64,000 nt of DNA, from the NCBI RefSeq assembly GCF_014898055.3, contig NW_023604861.1, positions 102,736,083-102,800,082 on the forward strand, read 5' to 3'. A program made the translations under genes and the position numbers. Source of the DNA: Talpa occidentalis. Its lineage: Eukaryota > Chordata > Mammalia > Eulipotyphla > Talpidae. The notes beneath the pieces are model-generated. The model searched no databases. It was not told the DNA's origin and saw only the letters and a list, made by a program, of their open reading frames with translations. Every line of letters begins with the position of its first letter. Within the stretch, counting starts at the first letter, position 1. Below, in pieces: positions 11,675 through 21,425 of this stretch.

Positions 11675-11840
11675 GGGGCCTCCCTGGTGGCTCAAAGGGT
11701 TAAGCACTGCAATATGAAGCAATCTGCAGCCTCTGCAGCATGAGTTTGGTCCCAGGCTGGCCAGGGAGCAACCCACCCCCCACACCTCTGGCCTGTACCC
11801 CAGCTCTTGTATGCATAAATAAATAAATCTTAAAAAAAAA
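11675..11840 (+). repeat. SINE with internal deletion
   Basis: A perfect 15-bp TSD GAAAACATATTATAG (11660-11674 and 11841-11855) encloses a copy whose head runs to CCAGGGAGCAACCCA and then jumps to the CACACCTCTGGCCTGTACC 3' part, losing about 110 bp of the body. Confidence 0.95.
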
Positions 11841-11867
11841 GAAAACATATTATAGACTTTTTACTAA

Positions 11868-12080
11868 GAACTTTACATAGATATTTTACTGTAATTCCTA
11901 CAACAATGAAGTAGTTTGTATGACTATTATCTCCATTTTACAGATGAAGAATTGACATACGGCAACAATGACATACGGCAATTCCAAATGTTCATCAAGG
12001 ATACACAAATGACAGTGAAATTACATTTAGAATTGTCTGACTCCAAAACTACTGACTCTATCTACTAAGCTGCTGTAACA
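11868..12080 (-). repeat. MIR-like element
   Basis: CTTTACATAGATATTTTACTG, TATCTCCATTTTACAGATGA and TCTGACTCCAAAACTACTGAC form the MIR core in reverse. A partial duplication ACATACGGCAA occurs at about 11957-11981. Confidence 0.75.
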
Positions 12081-12110
12081 CCCAAATTGCTGTCATAAAG
12101 AATACATTGA

Positions 12111-12387
12111 GGGTCTCCCTGGTGGCATAAATGGTTAAGCACCACACTATGGAGCAATATGAAGCCTCTGCAGCATCAGTTTGATCACCGGCTGGCCAGG
12201 GAGCCACCCACATGTCAAGGCAGACCTCTCCTGTCTCGCCCACTGCTCTCCTCAACAGTGTACTTCTGTCAATCTGCCTGTTCTGTTCCCCACTCTGTCT
12301 CTGGTGAATCCTCTCACCTTACACATCTCTGGCCTGTACCCCAGCTCTTGTATGCATAAATAAATAAATAAATCTTTTAAAAAAAAA
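12111..12387 (+). repeat. SINE, older subfamily
   Basis: The head is altered to GGGTCTCCCTGGTGGCATAA. The tail GTATGCATAAATAAATAAATA is intact. A degenerate TSD (AAAGAATACATTGA and AAAGAACATTGA) flanks it. Confidence 0.92.
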
Positions 12388-12399
12388 AAGAACATTGAA

Positions 12400-13400
12400 A
12401 AACTTAACAAGTGAATATGCCTGTATCACTGTTGAACCACAGGTTCCCTTTCTGTTTGACTTATTTTAACATTAAGTGAAAGTGCTGAAGCTAAGTGTGG
12501 CTGTGGGCAAATCATTGATTTTCAAGTCGATTGTTTAAGTAAAGTAAGAATATGAATTATTCTTCAATCGTTTTCTTAAATTTCAACATCTTTATTCCTA
12601 TTAGAATTTATCTTTGAGTTAATGGAATTTCTAGAAAAAGATCCAACTAGAAACTTTTAACATAGGGAACCACTAGCACCATGGATCTGGACCAGTTTAA
12701 AAGGAAGGAAGACCCCACAGTGTTCTATTTATTTTGTTTCCTTACACGAATTTTTTCTGAGTAACTAAGAGAGAGTGAAACTTGGCCTCTGGGTTTCACT
12801 GGTGTACTATTTCACCAGTGAAGGCTGCCCTTGTTTTGAGTTTGTGCTTGTCCTGGATCTGATCCAGGAGGCAGCTCTATTATCTAAATGTGCCATCTTA
12901 AAAGGGATGGTCAGCTTTGGGGAATGTCCCCAAAGCTCTAAAATAGGATGTTAAAAAAAAAAAATCAGAAAGAGGAAAGGAAGACAGATATTTTTGTCCT
13001 CCAAAAAGGGGATATGCTTACAACAAGATAGAGAGACAGGTCCTCCCGGGAACGCCCATGGGGAAGGCACACAGAGCTGGGCAGGTCAAGCCAGCGGTCT
13101 GAAAAGCATATGGAGTTTAGCAAACAATGGTTGCTGTACTCCACCCACACCCCTGGAGCTGAATTTCAAGTTCTGAATTTAGACAACACAGCTAAAATTT
13201 CTACAGTTTTACCCCACAACACATGGTGTTTCAGGCAACGCTCTGCTCAAAATATTTGGAGAAATAGAAGAATGAGAATGACCATTTGAAAAGTGAAATA
13301 CCATCTATGATGAACTGGGATTAAAAAAAAAACCCTTCCAACTAGAACGAACAGAAAAGAGGCTATTTGGAGAACGCCTCACAAGAGGGTTAGTAGTTAC
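12400..13400. other. Intergenic, no feature
   Basis: No gene or repeat recognised. A short A run is at 12952-12963. Confidence 0.55.
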
Positions 13401-13420
13401 ATAAAGACTTGAGGAAGTAG

Positions 13421-13700
13421 GGCCTCCCCGGTGGCGAAGCAGTTGAGCGCTGGGCTGCGAAGTTGCCTGACAGCCTCTGCAGCGCCAGTTTGATTCTGGT
13501 GAGGGTCCCACATGGCGCGCAGACCTCTCCTGCCATGCCCGCTGCTCCCCTCAGCAGTGTACTTCGGTTCTTCTGCCTGTTCTGCTCTCCACTCTGGCTC
13601 TGGTGAATTCTCTCACCCTCTCGCGCTTCTGACTGTCCCCAGTGCTTGTATGAATAAATAAATAAATCTTAAAAAAAAAAAAAAAGTTAAAAAAAAAAAA
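13421..13700 (+). repeat. SINE, younger GC-rich subfamily
   Basis: The head GGCCTCCCCGGTGGCGAAGC and 3' part CTGACTGTCCCCAGTGCTTG mark the subfamily. The body lacks part of the region between the B box and GAGGGTCCCACATGGCGC. An imperfect 16-bp TSD lies at 13405-13420 and 13701-13716. Confidence 0.93.
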
Positions 13701-14144
13701 AGATTTGAGGAAATAGAATGAGTTTGTCAGAGGAGAAAAGGTGTGATTGTGGTTAACTCACAACGGAAGCGAGCCCCTTCCTGGGACTTAGTGTAAACTC
13801 AGGAAAAGTCCATCCATAATTTTATGTTTGAAGTTTATTGTCAAGGCTTGTTGTACTACACAGTAGTCTGTTCTAGACTCTGAACTCTTTGAATACTAGT
13901 CGCAAAGAAAGCCCTGGGGAATGGTGCTGTATTAATGTGTCCTAATAAGCCCTAAAATGAAAATATCTTCCAGAAGTGGTCAAATCCTGGTAGAGCTCTC
14001 CAGGCTCGGTTCCTCCAGGACTTCTGAATTAGCGCCAGGATTACAGTGAGCATACCTCACTGCCAGTAGTCATTTCCTCCCAGGGTATTACTACCCATTT
14101 GGGGATGACCCCACAGCTTCTTCCCCAAGAGTAACATAGAAGAA

Positions 14145-14305
14145 TTCATTCAGAATCAGAAGGTTTGGATTAGAATACTAGCTTAGTACTTCTGTGATGA
14201 TGACTCAGCTTCTCAGCCTCTCCAACTCCATTCCACTAGATTGTGGATAATGACATTTACTCTACTTTACAATAATGTTGTGAATGAGGTCAAGAGTTTA
14301 GTAAT
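14145..14305 (+). repeat. MIR-like element
   Basis: AGAATCAGAAGGTTTGGATTA, CTCAGCTTCTCAGCCTCTCC and GATTGTGGATAATGACATTTA keep MIR order. Confidence 0.6.
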
Positions 14306-14384
14306 CTTTGAAGTATAGAAGCTTGTATTAGTCTTGAGCAAGCAGAACATATTTGTGGCCATGAAGAAATTGGAGGAGGAAATA

Positions 14385-14552
14385 CAACAGTGGTTAAATG
14401 TTAGAGTGTGAGTAAAACAGACCTACATTTGAATCCTGTTCTGTGGCTTTGTAAAACGTTACACAGGCATCTTGTTTACCCCCTCCAAGCTGCTAGCAGG
14501 GTGTTTGTCATGTAGTTAGCGCACAATAAAATTTAGCTATTGCCATATTAGT
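14385..14552 (+). repeat. Second MIR-like element
   Basis: CAGTGGTTAAATGTTAGAGTG, TACATTTGAATCCTGTTCTG and AGCAGGGTGTTTGTCATGTAG, ending near CAATAAAATT, match MIR from its tRNA-like start to its 3' end. Confidence 0.7.
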
Positions 14553-15284
14553 GACAGCATTGGCATAGTTTTGTGTTTTAAGGATGTGACCTCTAGAGTT
14601 AGACTGCCTAGACCCAGTGAAAGGGTAAATTGTTTTTTAAAAAGGTAAAACCCTGACTCCTAAAAACAAAATCTACACTTGTGAAATATGATATTTAACT
14701 CATTCATTAATGAAGAAACCAAACAACGTTTCAAAGGAGAATTCAAAATACCATGTGTTTCTAGGTAGTCAGCAATGCTATAATTAATTTACAGAAAGAG
14801 GCAAACTAACTTTTTGCACAATTAGAAATCAGTGGTCTCTCCACCTGACCACATTCATTTTCATGTCTATGTGAATGAATTATTTACAATGCTATTGGTT
14901 TTGTTAGGGGGAAAAGGATGTCCTAAAGCAAACCTTTTATTAACCTTTTGTGTGTGCCTGCAGTGGAGTATTAATAAGTCCCTTTTAAGCGCGCGAGTGA
15001 GGACCCACAGCCAGGAACCCGTTCAATATCGGGGCTGTCCTATAACAGCTTTTTACAATTTACAAAGTTGTAATTAGCTGAAAGACAACAAACTAATTTC
15101 AAGAGTGTGAAAAGAATTGAATCACTGGTCATAGAATATTTTCATATACAGATCTACATGTCAGTTCTTATTATAAATTGACAAGTTGCATTTTAAGACA
15201 CCAATATCATGTTCATCTACTCCTGAGATATGAGTTCCTTCTCAATAAATTAAATCTGATTTCTGAGGACATAGGTCTAAGTGA
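14553..15284. other. Intergenic, no feature
   Basis: No gene or repeat recognised. The GCGCGCGAG at about 14989 is an isolated CpG cluster. Confidence 0.5.
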
Positions 15285-16055
15285 TGGCTGTTAAGGGTGG
15301 AAAAGTTGGAAAGGAGGCACCCTGAGACCAGAAACCTAGCTCACACAATGCCTGGGGTTAGAAGTGATTAACATAGTCATTAAAACTACTATAAAAATGA
15401 AAAATCCCTAAGCAACAATCCCTAGGTCAGGAGGCCCAGACTTAAGCAGGTGTCAGACCACTATAGAGAGTGTCACAGGGTGCTGACAGGAGGTGAGGAT
15501 ATGGAGATTGAGGGCCATTGTAGATTCTCTGGTCCTTTTCCAATTCTATGTATTCAAAATCAACAACAAAAACAGTCCACAAACGAATGAGCCCCTCCCA
15601 AAGAGAAGAAAACTGTATCAGTGCAATTTCTGCTCTGGTAAGGGACAGCAGTTCTGCCCACTTGTGACTATGCAGGTGCTTCTTTTCACCAACTTTTTCT
15701 CTTTGTAGAGCAGGAGCAGCAGCCCTTTTGCCCACCTGTGACCTGTAACCAAGCAGGTGCTTCTCTTCACTGACCTTCCTTTGCTAAGCAGCAGAGGCAG
15801 CTCTCCTCCCAAGGATGCAGGCCTCTCTGTTAGCAAATCTGTCTCTTTTGGGGCAGCCCTTTCTGCCCACCTGTGTCTCTGTAAGTGTCCTTTATCCTTC
15901 TCTCTTCTTTTCATAATAAACCTGCAGTTTTGGATAACTAAGTTCTCTGTCTTGTGGAGAAACTCTCCTGAGAAACTCGCCAATGCCGCTGGAAACTCTG
16001 GTGAAACTTTTCCCAGAGTGAACCCAAGGACCCCGCTGTCCGAACCCAACATCTC
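15285..16055 (+). repeat. Solo LTR-like sequence (gammaretrovirus-like ERV1), borders approximate
   Basis: About 770 bp. The arrangement is an upstream unique part, three variant repeats starting GCCCACYTGTG (about 15656, 15730 and 15865), then AATAAA at 15915-15920, then a C/G-rich segment ending in CCCGCTGTCCGAACCCAACA. This resembles the U3-R-U5 layout of class I endogenous retrovirus LTRs. No internal gag, pol or env reading was found, so it would be a solo LTR. No clean 4-bp TSD could be fixed. The open frame on the opposite strand only mirrors the repeats. Confidence 0.55.
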
Positions 16056-16200
16056 CAAAGTGACTTCATAAGAACTGGAGTGACATGGTGAATTCATCAA
16101 GGTAATCAAAGCTAAATCTTTTAAAGAGCACAATATTTCAGTGTATAATAGTAGGTGGAATCAATATTCAAACAGTTGAGGATCTAATGTTTTTGGTGGT

Positions 16201-16450
16201 TTCTTTTTTTTGTGTAGAAGAACTAGGGTATAGCCAGATGTAGGGCGGGTGTGTGTGTGTGTGTGTAAGAGAATTCACCAGATACAGAGTGGATTTTTGA
16301 AATATACTGCTGAGATGAATGGTGAGTGAGACCGGCGGGGTCTGCTGTGCCAAATGAGGGTGAGCTCCCTGGCTCGGGATTGAACTCAGGCAGTAATGAT
16401 GATAGCACTGAGTCTTAACCCCCTAGGCCCTAGACCTCCAGGGAGGCCCC
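16201..16450 (-). repeat. SINE, reverse strand, with internal GT run
   Basis: The head is at the right (GGGGCCTCCCTGGAGGTC reversed) and the T-rich tail at the left. A (GT)9-like run at 16249-16266 grew in the 3' part. The B-box region is altered to TTCAATCCCGAG. Confidence 0.88.
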
Positions 16451-16544
16451 CGAGAATCTACTCTTGAAGCTTGATTACATATCAAAAATTATTGACTTCT
16501 GACTCATTTTGGAATAGAAAAGCATGTTATTAAAATTTACCACT

Positions 16545-16840
16545 GATGAGGCCCAGGAATGCTGAGGGGCCCCGAGGTTCTTTACCTCTACACAGGAAAG
16601 AATTTATGAGTGAGTCAGGATAGGTGAGTTAGAAAAGAAACTTTATTGTAGGTGAAAGTACATACTCAAGAGTGAGTGCAGGCAGGTTCAGAGGAGAATC
16701 AGGCCTTGGGTCTTAGGGCTACTGATATAAATATGCTTTGATTTAGGGGACAGGGGTACACATGGAATCCTGAATGGCTTTTGACAACTTCTGCTTAACA
16801 AAAGGGGCAGGAATTCACTACAATTATACAATCAAAAAAA
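16545..16840 (-). repeat. LTR-like fragment, reverse strand
   Basis: On the reverse strand a CAATAAAG (about 16641-16648) is followed by TTTCTTTTCTAACTC and a GGCCCCTCAGCATTCCTGGG end, the look of an R-U5 junction in class I ERV LTRs. No matching internal sequence was seen. Confidence 0.45.
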
Positions 16841-16856
16841 TGTAATAAGAATCACA

Positions 16857-17124
16857 TGGGGGCCTCCCCGGTGGCTCAGTGGGTTGAGCGCGGCACTGTA
16901 AAGCTTTCCACAGCCTCTGCAGTGCAGGTTTGATCCCGGCCAGCCTGCGAGAATGCCACATGGCGCGGCAGACCTCTCCTGTGTCGCCCGCTGCTCCCTT
17001 CAGCAGTGTATTTCGGTCTGTCTGCCTGTTCTGCTCCCCACTCTGTCTCAGGTGAATCCCCTCACCCTCCCGTGCCTCTGGCCTGTACCCCAGCTCTTGT
17101 ATAAAAATAAATCTTTAAAAAAAA
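16857..17124 (+). repeat. SINE, intermediate subfamily
   Basis: Head GGGGGCCTCCCCGGTGGCTC, B box GTTTGATCCCG, tail of TAAAAATAAATC. TSD AAGAATCACA is at 16847-16856 and 17125-17134. Confidence 0.93.
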
Positions 17125-17369
17125 AAGAATCACAAAGCTCAGACATTGGGTAACACATCCCAAGAAAACAAAGTGTCAATGAGTTTGCTTTGAGAATGTC
17201 GATATACATTAATGTTAAGAGTGTGACTTCTGGAGCCCAACATCCTGGGTTTTCACCAGTTTTTTATCTGATCAGTTTTATGATGTTGGGCAAAATAGTG
17301 TACTGTCATCTCAGAAATGGGGGTGATGTTCATGGGAGCTGTTGGGAAATTAAAAGATGTAGTTCTGGG

Positions 17370-18430
17370 AACAGAGCAAGATGATGGTGGAGTGAAGACA
17401 CTAGGCCCACATCCTCTGTACACTCACAACTAGAATACAGAAAAAAGCCAAAAACCCTGAAGAAAAAATGAACAACCACAGCATACACTAGGAGCAATGG
17501 TGTGGCAAAAGGGGATGGAAAAACTTTAAGTGTCTCATGACACCATGAGACAAAGTTGCAGGACCACATACAACTGTTGACTCAGAGGCACAAGCCAAAG
17601 TAAGGGACTCTGGAGACTTGACATGGCCTTAATCAGGGGCTGGCAGACTTTGCAGCTAGCACATAGGATAGAGTTAGAGAGCTATAGTGAACAGCTGGAG
17701 CCGAAATGGGGGCATCACCTGTATCTCCTCAAAAGAGGCCACCACTAAGAAGCTGAAGCTGGGATATTCAAAATACCTTCAATTACCTCAGGGCTAAAAC
17801 AAATACAGTACAACAATTGTATACTTCATAAACCAGAGTTTATGTATCCATAAATAACTGGAGAAAATGCTCCAGGATAAGCCTCTGTGCTGGAAAAGAA
17901 AAGAGAAAAATTCTCGCTTATGACTCAGTATCAATTACAATTATTGCCCAGTGTTGCATTTAGTGCTCAAAATAGCCTGGAGATAGAAGCTGATATAAGA
18001 CTATAAGAGACATTAGCAGAGTAGCTGAACTAGTGGAGGGTAACAACATGCATCCCCCCACACAACTCTGATACCCACAGCACAGTAGGAAATTTGAGTC
18101 TCTGACACTGGAGAAAATCCATTGGCATCCTACTGCCTAGGCCCAATTTACCTAATACCCATTTGCCAGTGCCAGTGTAAGTAGAAAGGCAACAGTCTGA
18201 AAATCTATCCCTATTACAACACACAAAGCCTAAAAATGAAGAGACAGAAGAATATACTAAAAAGAAAAATGCTGAGAACTGTCTCAATCCCACAAAATGT
18301 CAAAACATTACTGAAGAGGAGTTCAAGGAAACAGCTACACCACCACAGAGCTTCTACTTCTGTGCTAAAGGAAATATTTATATTTAACCCCATGTTTACA
18401 ATCCCCTGTACTCATCTTATTTTTTTTTAA
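17370..18430 (+). repeat. Probable old L1 5' part
   Basis: It starts AGAGCAAGATGATGGTGGAG and continues ACTAGAATACAGAAAAAAGC, the phrasing typical of L1 5' UTRs. It ends with an AAGGAAATATTTATATTTAA block at the junction with an oppositely oriented L1 piece. Diverged and not coding. Confidence 0.45.
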
Positions 18431-18439
18431 TGTAGATCC

Positions 18440-19140
18440 AAGTTTCCATCTGACATCAGTATCTTGCAGTCCAAAAAGTTTATTTAGTATTTTTTATAGT
18501 TAGGATTCAAATTTTCTCATTTAATTTTACTAGGGAAAAACCCCCTATGCCTCTATTTCATGCAGACATTTTCACTTAACATAGAATTCTAGGTTGACAA
18601 TGATTCTTCTCAGTACTTTAAATTCATAATACAGTTGTTTCCCAGACTCTCTTCTTTCTGATGAGAAGTAAGCCATCATTTTATTGCCTCTCCTCTCTTT
18701 TTTTCTATAGTTTTTTGTTAGAATTTCTCTTTATCTTGGATTCTAAAATTTTATTACAATATGTCTATTTTGTATGGTGTTTTTTTTTTCAGTTTAGCTT
18801 TCATTGAGATTCTCAGATTTGTTTGTTAATATTGTTTTTACCCAAATTTAAGAACTTTATCTACTATAAAGTTCTATTATCTATTATTCCTGCTGAAAAT
18901 TTCCTGTACTTCCTCTTCTTTTTCTGGTCTCCAATTTCATGAATGTTAGCTTGTATGATAGTGTCCCACAGATCATTGAGAGTTTGTTCATAGTGATCAT
19001 AAGAATCTTCCAATATTAAACAAACTTTTCATGTCTCTTACATTTCACCTTTGAAACTATTTAAATGTTGATAGATTTTAATTGCTAACATTTTATTTAG
19101 GATTTCTGCATCTGTGTTCACTATAGATTAGGGTATGTTT
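18440..19140 (-). repeat. Old L1 (L1M-type) fragment, reverse strand
   Basis: GAATTCTAGGTTGACAATGA, TGATGAGAAGTAAGCCATCA, ATTTCATGAATGTTAGCTTG, then a TAGGATTTCTGCATCTGTGT block are the reverse of L1M sequence. The pieces are rearranged or have gaps. Confidence 0.6.
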
Positions 19141-19274
19141 TATATATATATGTATACATTCATTTTATATATAGTAAGGAACATAAGATTGGGCTATATT
19201 TGTTTATCACAATTATATTCTACTTCAGGGTCAAGTTATAAATTTTCTTCTCCTGTCTCAAGAATTATGACCTA

Positions 19275-19371
19275 GAATTCTCTCACCCTCCCACGCTTCT
19301 GACTGTACCCAGTGCTTGTATAAATAAAATAAACAAACAAATAAATAAATAAATAAATCTTTAAAAAAAAA
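19275..19371 (+). repeat. 5'-truncated SINE with perfect TSD
   Basis: Only the last ~100 bp are present (GAATTCTCTCACCCTCCCAC onward), yet a perfect 15-bp TSD AAGAATTATGACCTA lies at 19260-19274 and 19372-19386. The truncation therefore happened during insertion. Confidence 0.95.
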
Positions 19372-19474
19372 AAGAATTATGACCTAAATTCAATCTATAT
19401 CTCAATATTCAATTAAAATATTTTCTCTTTCATGAATTTGGTCTCTAATTCGTCCTTTAAAAATAAATCATTCC

Positions 19475-19739
19475 GGGCCTCCCTGGTGGTGCAGCGGTTG
19501 AGCACTGGGCTGCGATGCTGCCTGAAGCCTCTGCAGCGCCAGTTCGATCCCCGGCTACCAGCGAGGGTCCAACCTGGCACGCAGACCTCTCCTGCCGCCC
19601 GCTGCTCCCCTCAACAGTATACTTCGTCAGTCTGCCTGTTCTGCTCCCCGCTCTGGCTCTGGTGAATTCTTTCACCCTCCCACGCTTCTGACTGTACCCA
19701 GTGCTTGGATAAATAAATAAATAAATCTTTAAAAAAAAA
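19475..19739 (+). repeat. SINE, younger GC-rich subfamily
   Basis: Head GGGCCTCCCTGGTGGTGCAG, 3' part CTGACTGTACCCAGTGCTTG, tail (AAATA)n then A9. The TSD is short (ATTCC) or lost in the A-rich flank. It lies 88 bp after the TSD of the truncated copy. Confidence 0.93.
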
Positions 19740-19759
19740 ATTCCATTTCAATAAACAAA

Positions 19760-20310
19760 TTAATCTTGCTAATAAACAACTTAATCTATGCCTTTTCTTT
19801 ATTATAACACTTACATCTTATGTCCAAGACATTTGTATATTTCCTCCAAAAAGGGTATGGTCCCCTTGAAAGAGTAATCCTTAAACTTTGCATTTTTTTT
19901 ATTATTTTGAAAAAACTTAGCATATTTTTATTATTATTTTGGAAAAACTCAGGTGGGCAATACATGTTTGTTGAACTGGTTTGTACTTTGTTATGGGTCC
20001 TTTTCTTTCTTATGTGCTTGTTCTTCATTCCCTGAACTCACTTTCTTTGTTGGCTTAGATTCCATGATAACATTTTGCTTTTCTTTGTGTATTTAAAGTT
20101 AAATAATCATGTGGTGAGAATGATAATAATATTATCTGTACAAAGCCAAACTGACCTGCTTTAACTTCAAAATTTGTCCCATCATAGACTTGGAATCAGA
20201 TGCAATAGTACATCATTAAACAAAGATTTGAAATTTGTATTCTATGCTTTTCTCTTGTGAAAAGGCCAAATATAAATAACATTTAAAAATGCCTTAAAAC
20301 ATTTTGTTAT
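19760..20310. other. Intergenic, AT-rich, no feature
   Basis: A local near-duplication of a TTATTATTTTG(G/A)AAAAACT(T/C)AG block occurs at about 19900-19952. No gene was seen. Confidence 0.5.
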
Positions 20311-20313
20311 TTT

Positions 20314-20556
20314 TTAAGATTTAATTTAATTATTTATTTCTGTAAAAGAACTGGGGTATAGGCCAGAGGTGTGGGGAGTGAGAAGATTCACCAGAGACAG
20401 TGGAAAGCAGAACAAGTGGATCTACTGAATACATTGCTAAGGGACACAATGAGCAAGACAGGAGGGGTCTGCTGCGCTGTTCATGGGTTAACTCCCACAA
20501 ACTCAGGCCCTTGTGGTGATAGCACAGAGATTTAACCCCAGGCCAGAAGGGAGGTC
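20314..20556 (-). repeat. Degenerate SINE, reverse strand
   Basis: Tail at left (AAGATTTAATTTAATTATTT), then AACTGGGGTATAGGCCAGAG and a damaged head (GGCCAGAAGGGAGGTC). The B box is lost. No TSD was found. Confidence 0.85.
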
Positions 20557-20921
20557 AGCTCTAAACCACTTTAAAAACTAATTTTTCAAACACAATCACC
20601 ATGCTTGGTCTAGATATTTTCCATGCTTTCTCTCTCCCTTTGTTTTCCTATATCTAGATTTCCTTTTTGGCAACAGGTCATCTTTTCCCCCTTTTAAGTC
20701 ACCTCCTCCTTATTCTTCACATATTATGCACAGCATGCTTTAGGAATCATTTGGATTAGGTTGGTATAGTATAAAATGGCCAAATGTCATAGTTAAGAAC
20801 AAAATTTTCACCAGCTGGTAGAGGTGGACAGAATTGCTGTAAGGCACTTTTGTTCATTTTTAATTTTTGTGTGCCTCTCATACTAAAAATTACTAGTCAC
20901 CTATAAAATTTCCAAACTTTT

Positions 20922-21026
20922 GGGCCTCTCCTGGTGGCGCAGTGGTTGAGCACAGGGCTTCAAGGCTGCCCGCAGCCTCTGTAGCGCCGGTTCGTTCCCC
21001 AGCCACCCGCAAGTTTCCCACAAAAA

Positions 21027-21053
<27 letters not shown>
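20922..21053 (+). repeat. SINE lacking its 3' half, with 19-bp TSD
   Basis: The tRNA-like half (head to GGTTCGTTCCCCAGCC) is joined directly to an (AAATA)n tail. A perfect TSD ATAAAATTTCCAAACTTTT lies at 20903-20921 and 21054-21072. Confidence 0.96.
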
Positions 21054-21057
<4 letters not shown>

Positions 21058-21425
21058 AATTTCCAAACTTTTAGTGTTCATACAAATATAAATCTCTTAA
21101 TAAATCTGGACCTAATCAGATAATTACTTTTAATGGCCTTAGGGGACAAAATATTGTAGTTAGAACAAGATTAATAATTAAGATATATTGATTGCAAAAT
21201 ATGTGTATGAAAAAAGCAGCAGAATTAAGATTTGTTTTCTTTTTTTAAAAAAATAAATTTTATTTTTATATTCCCCATACAATTGCAACCCCCTTATTTT
21301 GATCCCGATCCCTCCCTTCCCCGCCCCCAACCCCCCATAGAGTGTCTCTGGTTCATAGTTTTTTGTCGATTTTGATTTTCACTTTCTTATAGTTATTCAT
21401 TTTCCTGGTCCCTTATTTAAGTTTT

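Noticed and set aside
15618..16133. 171-codon reverse open frame
   Set aside because: Its repeated peptide pattern only mirrors the variant repeats of an LTR-like element.
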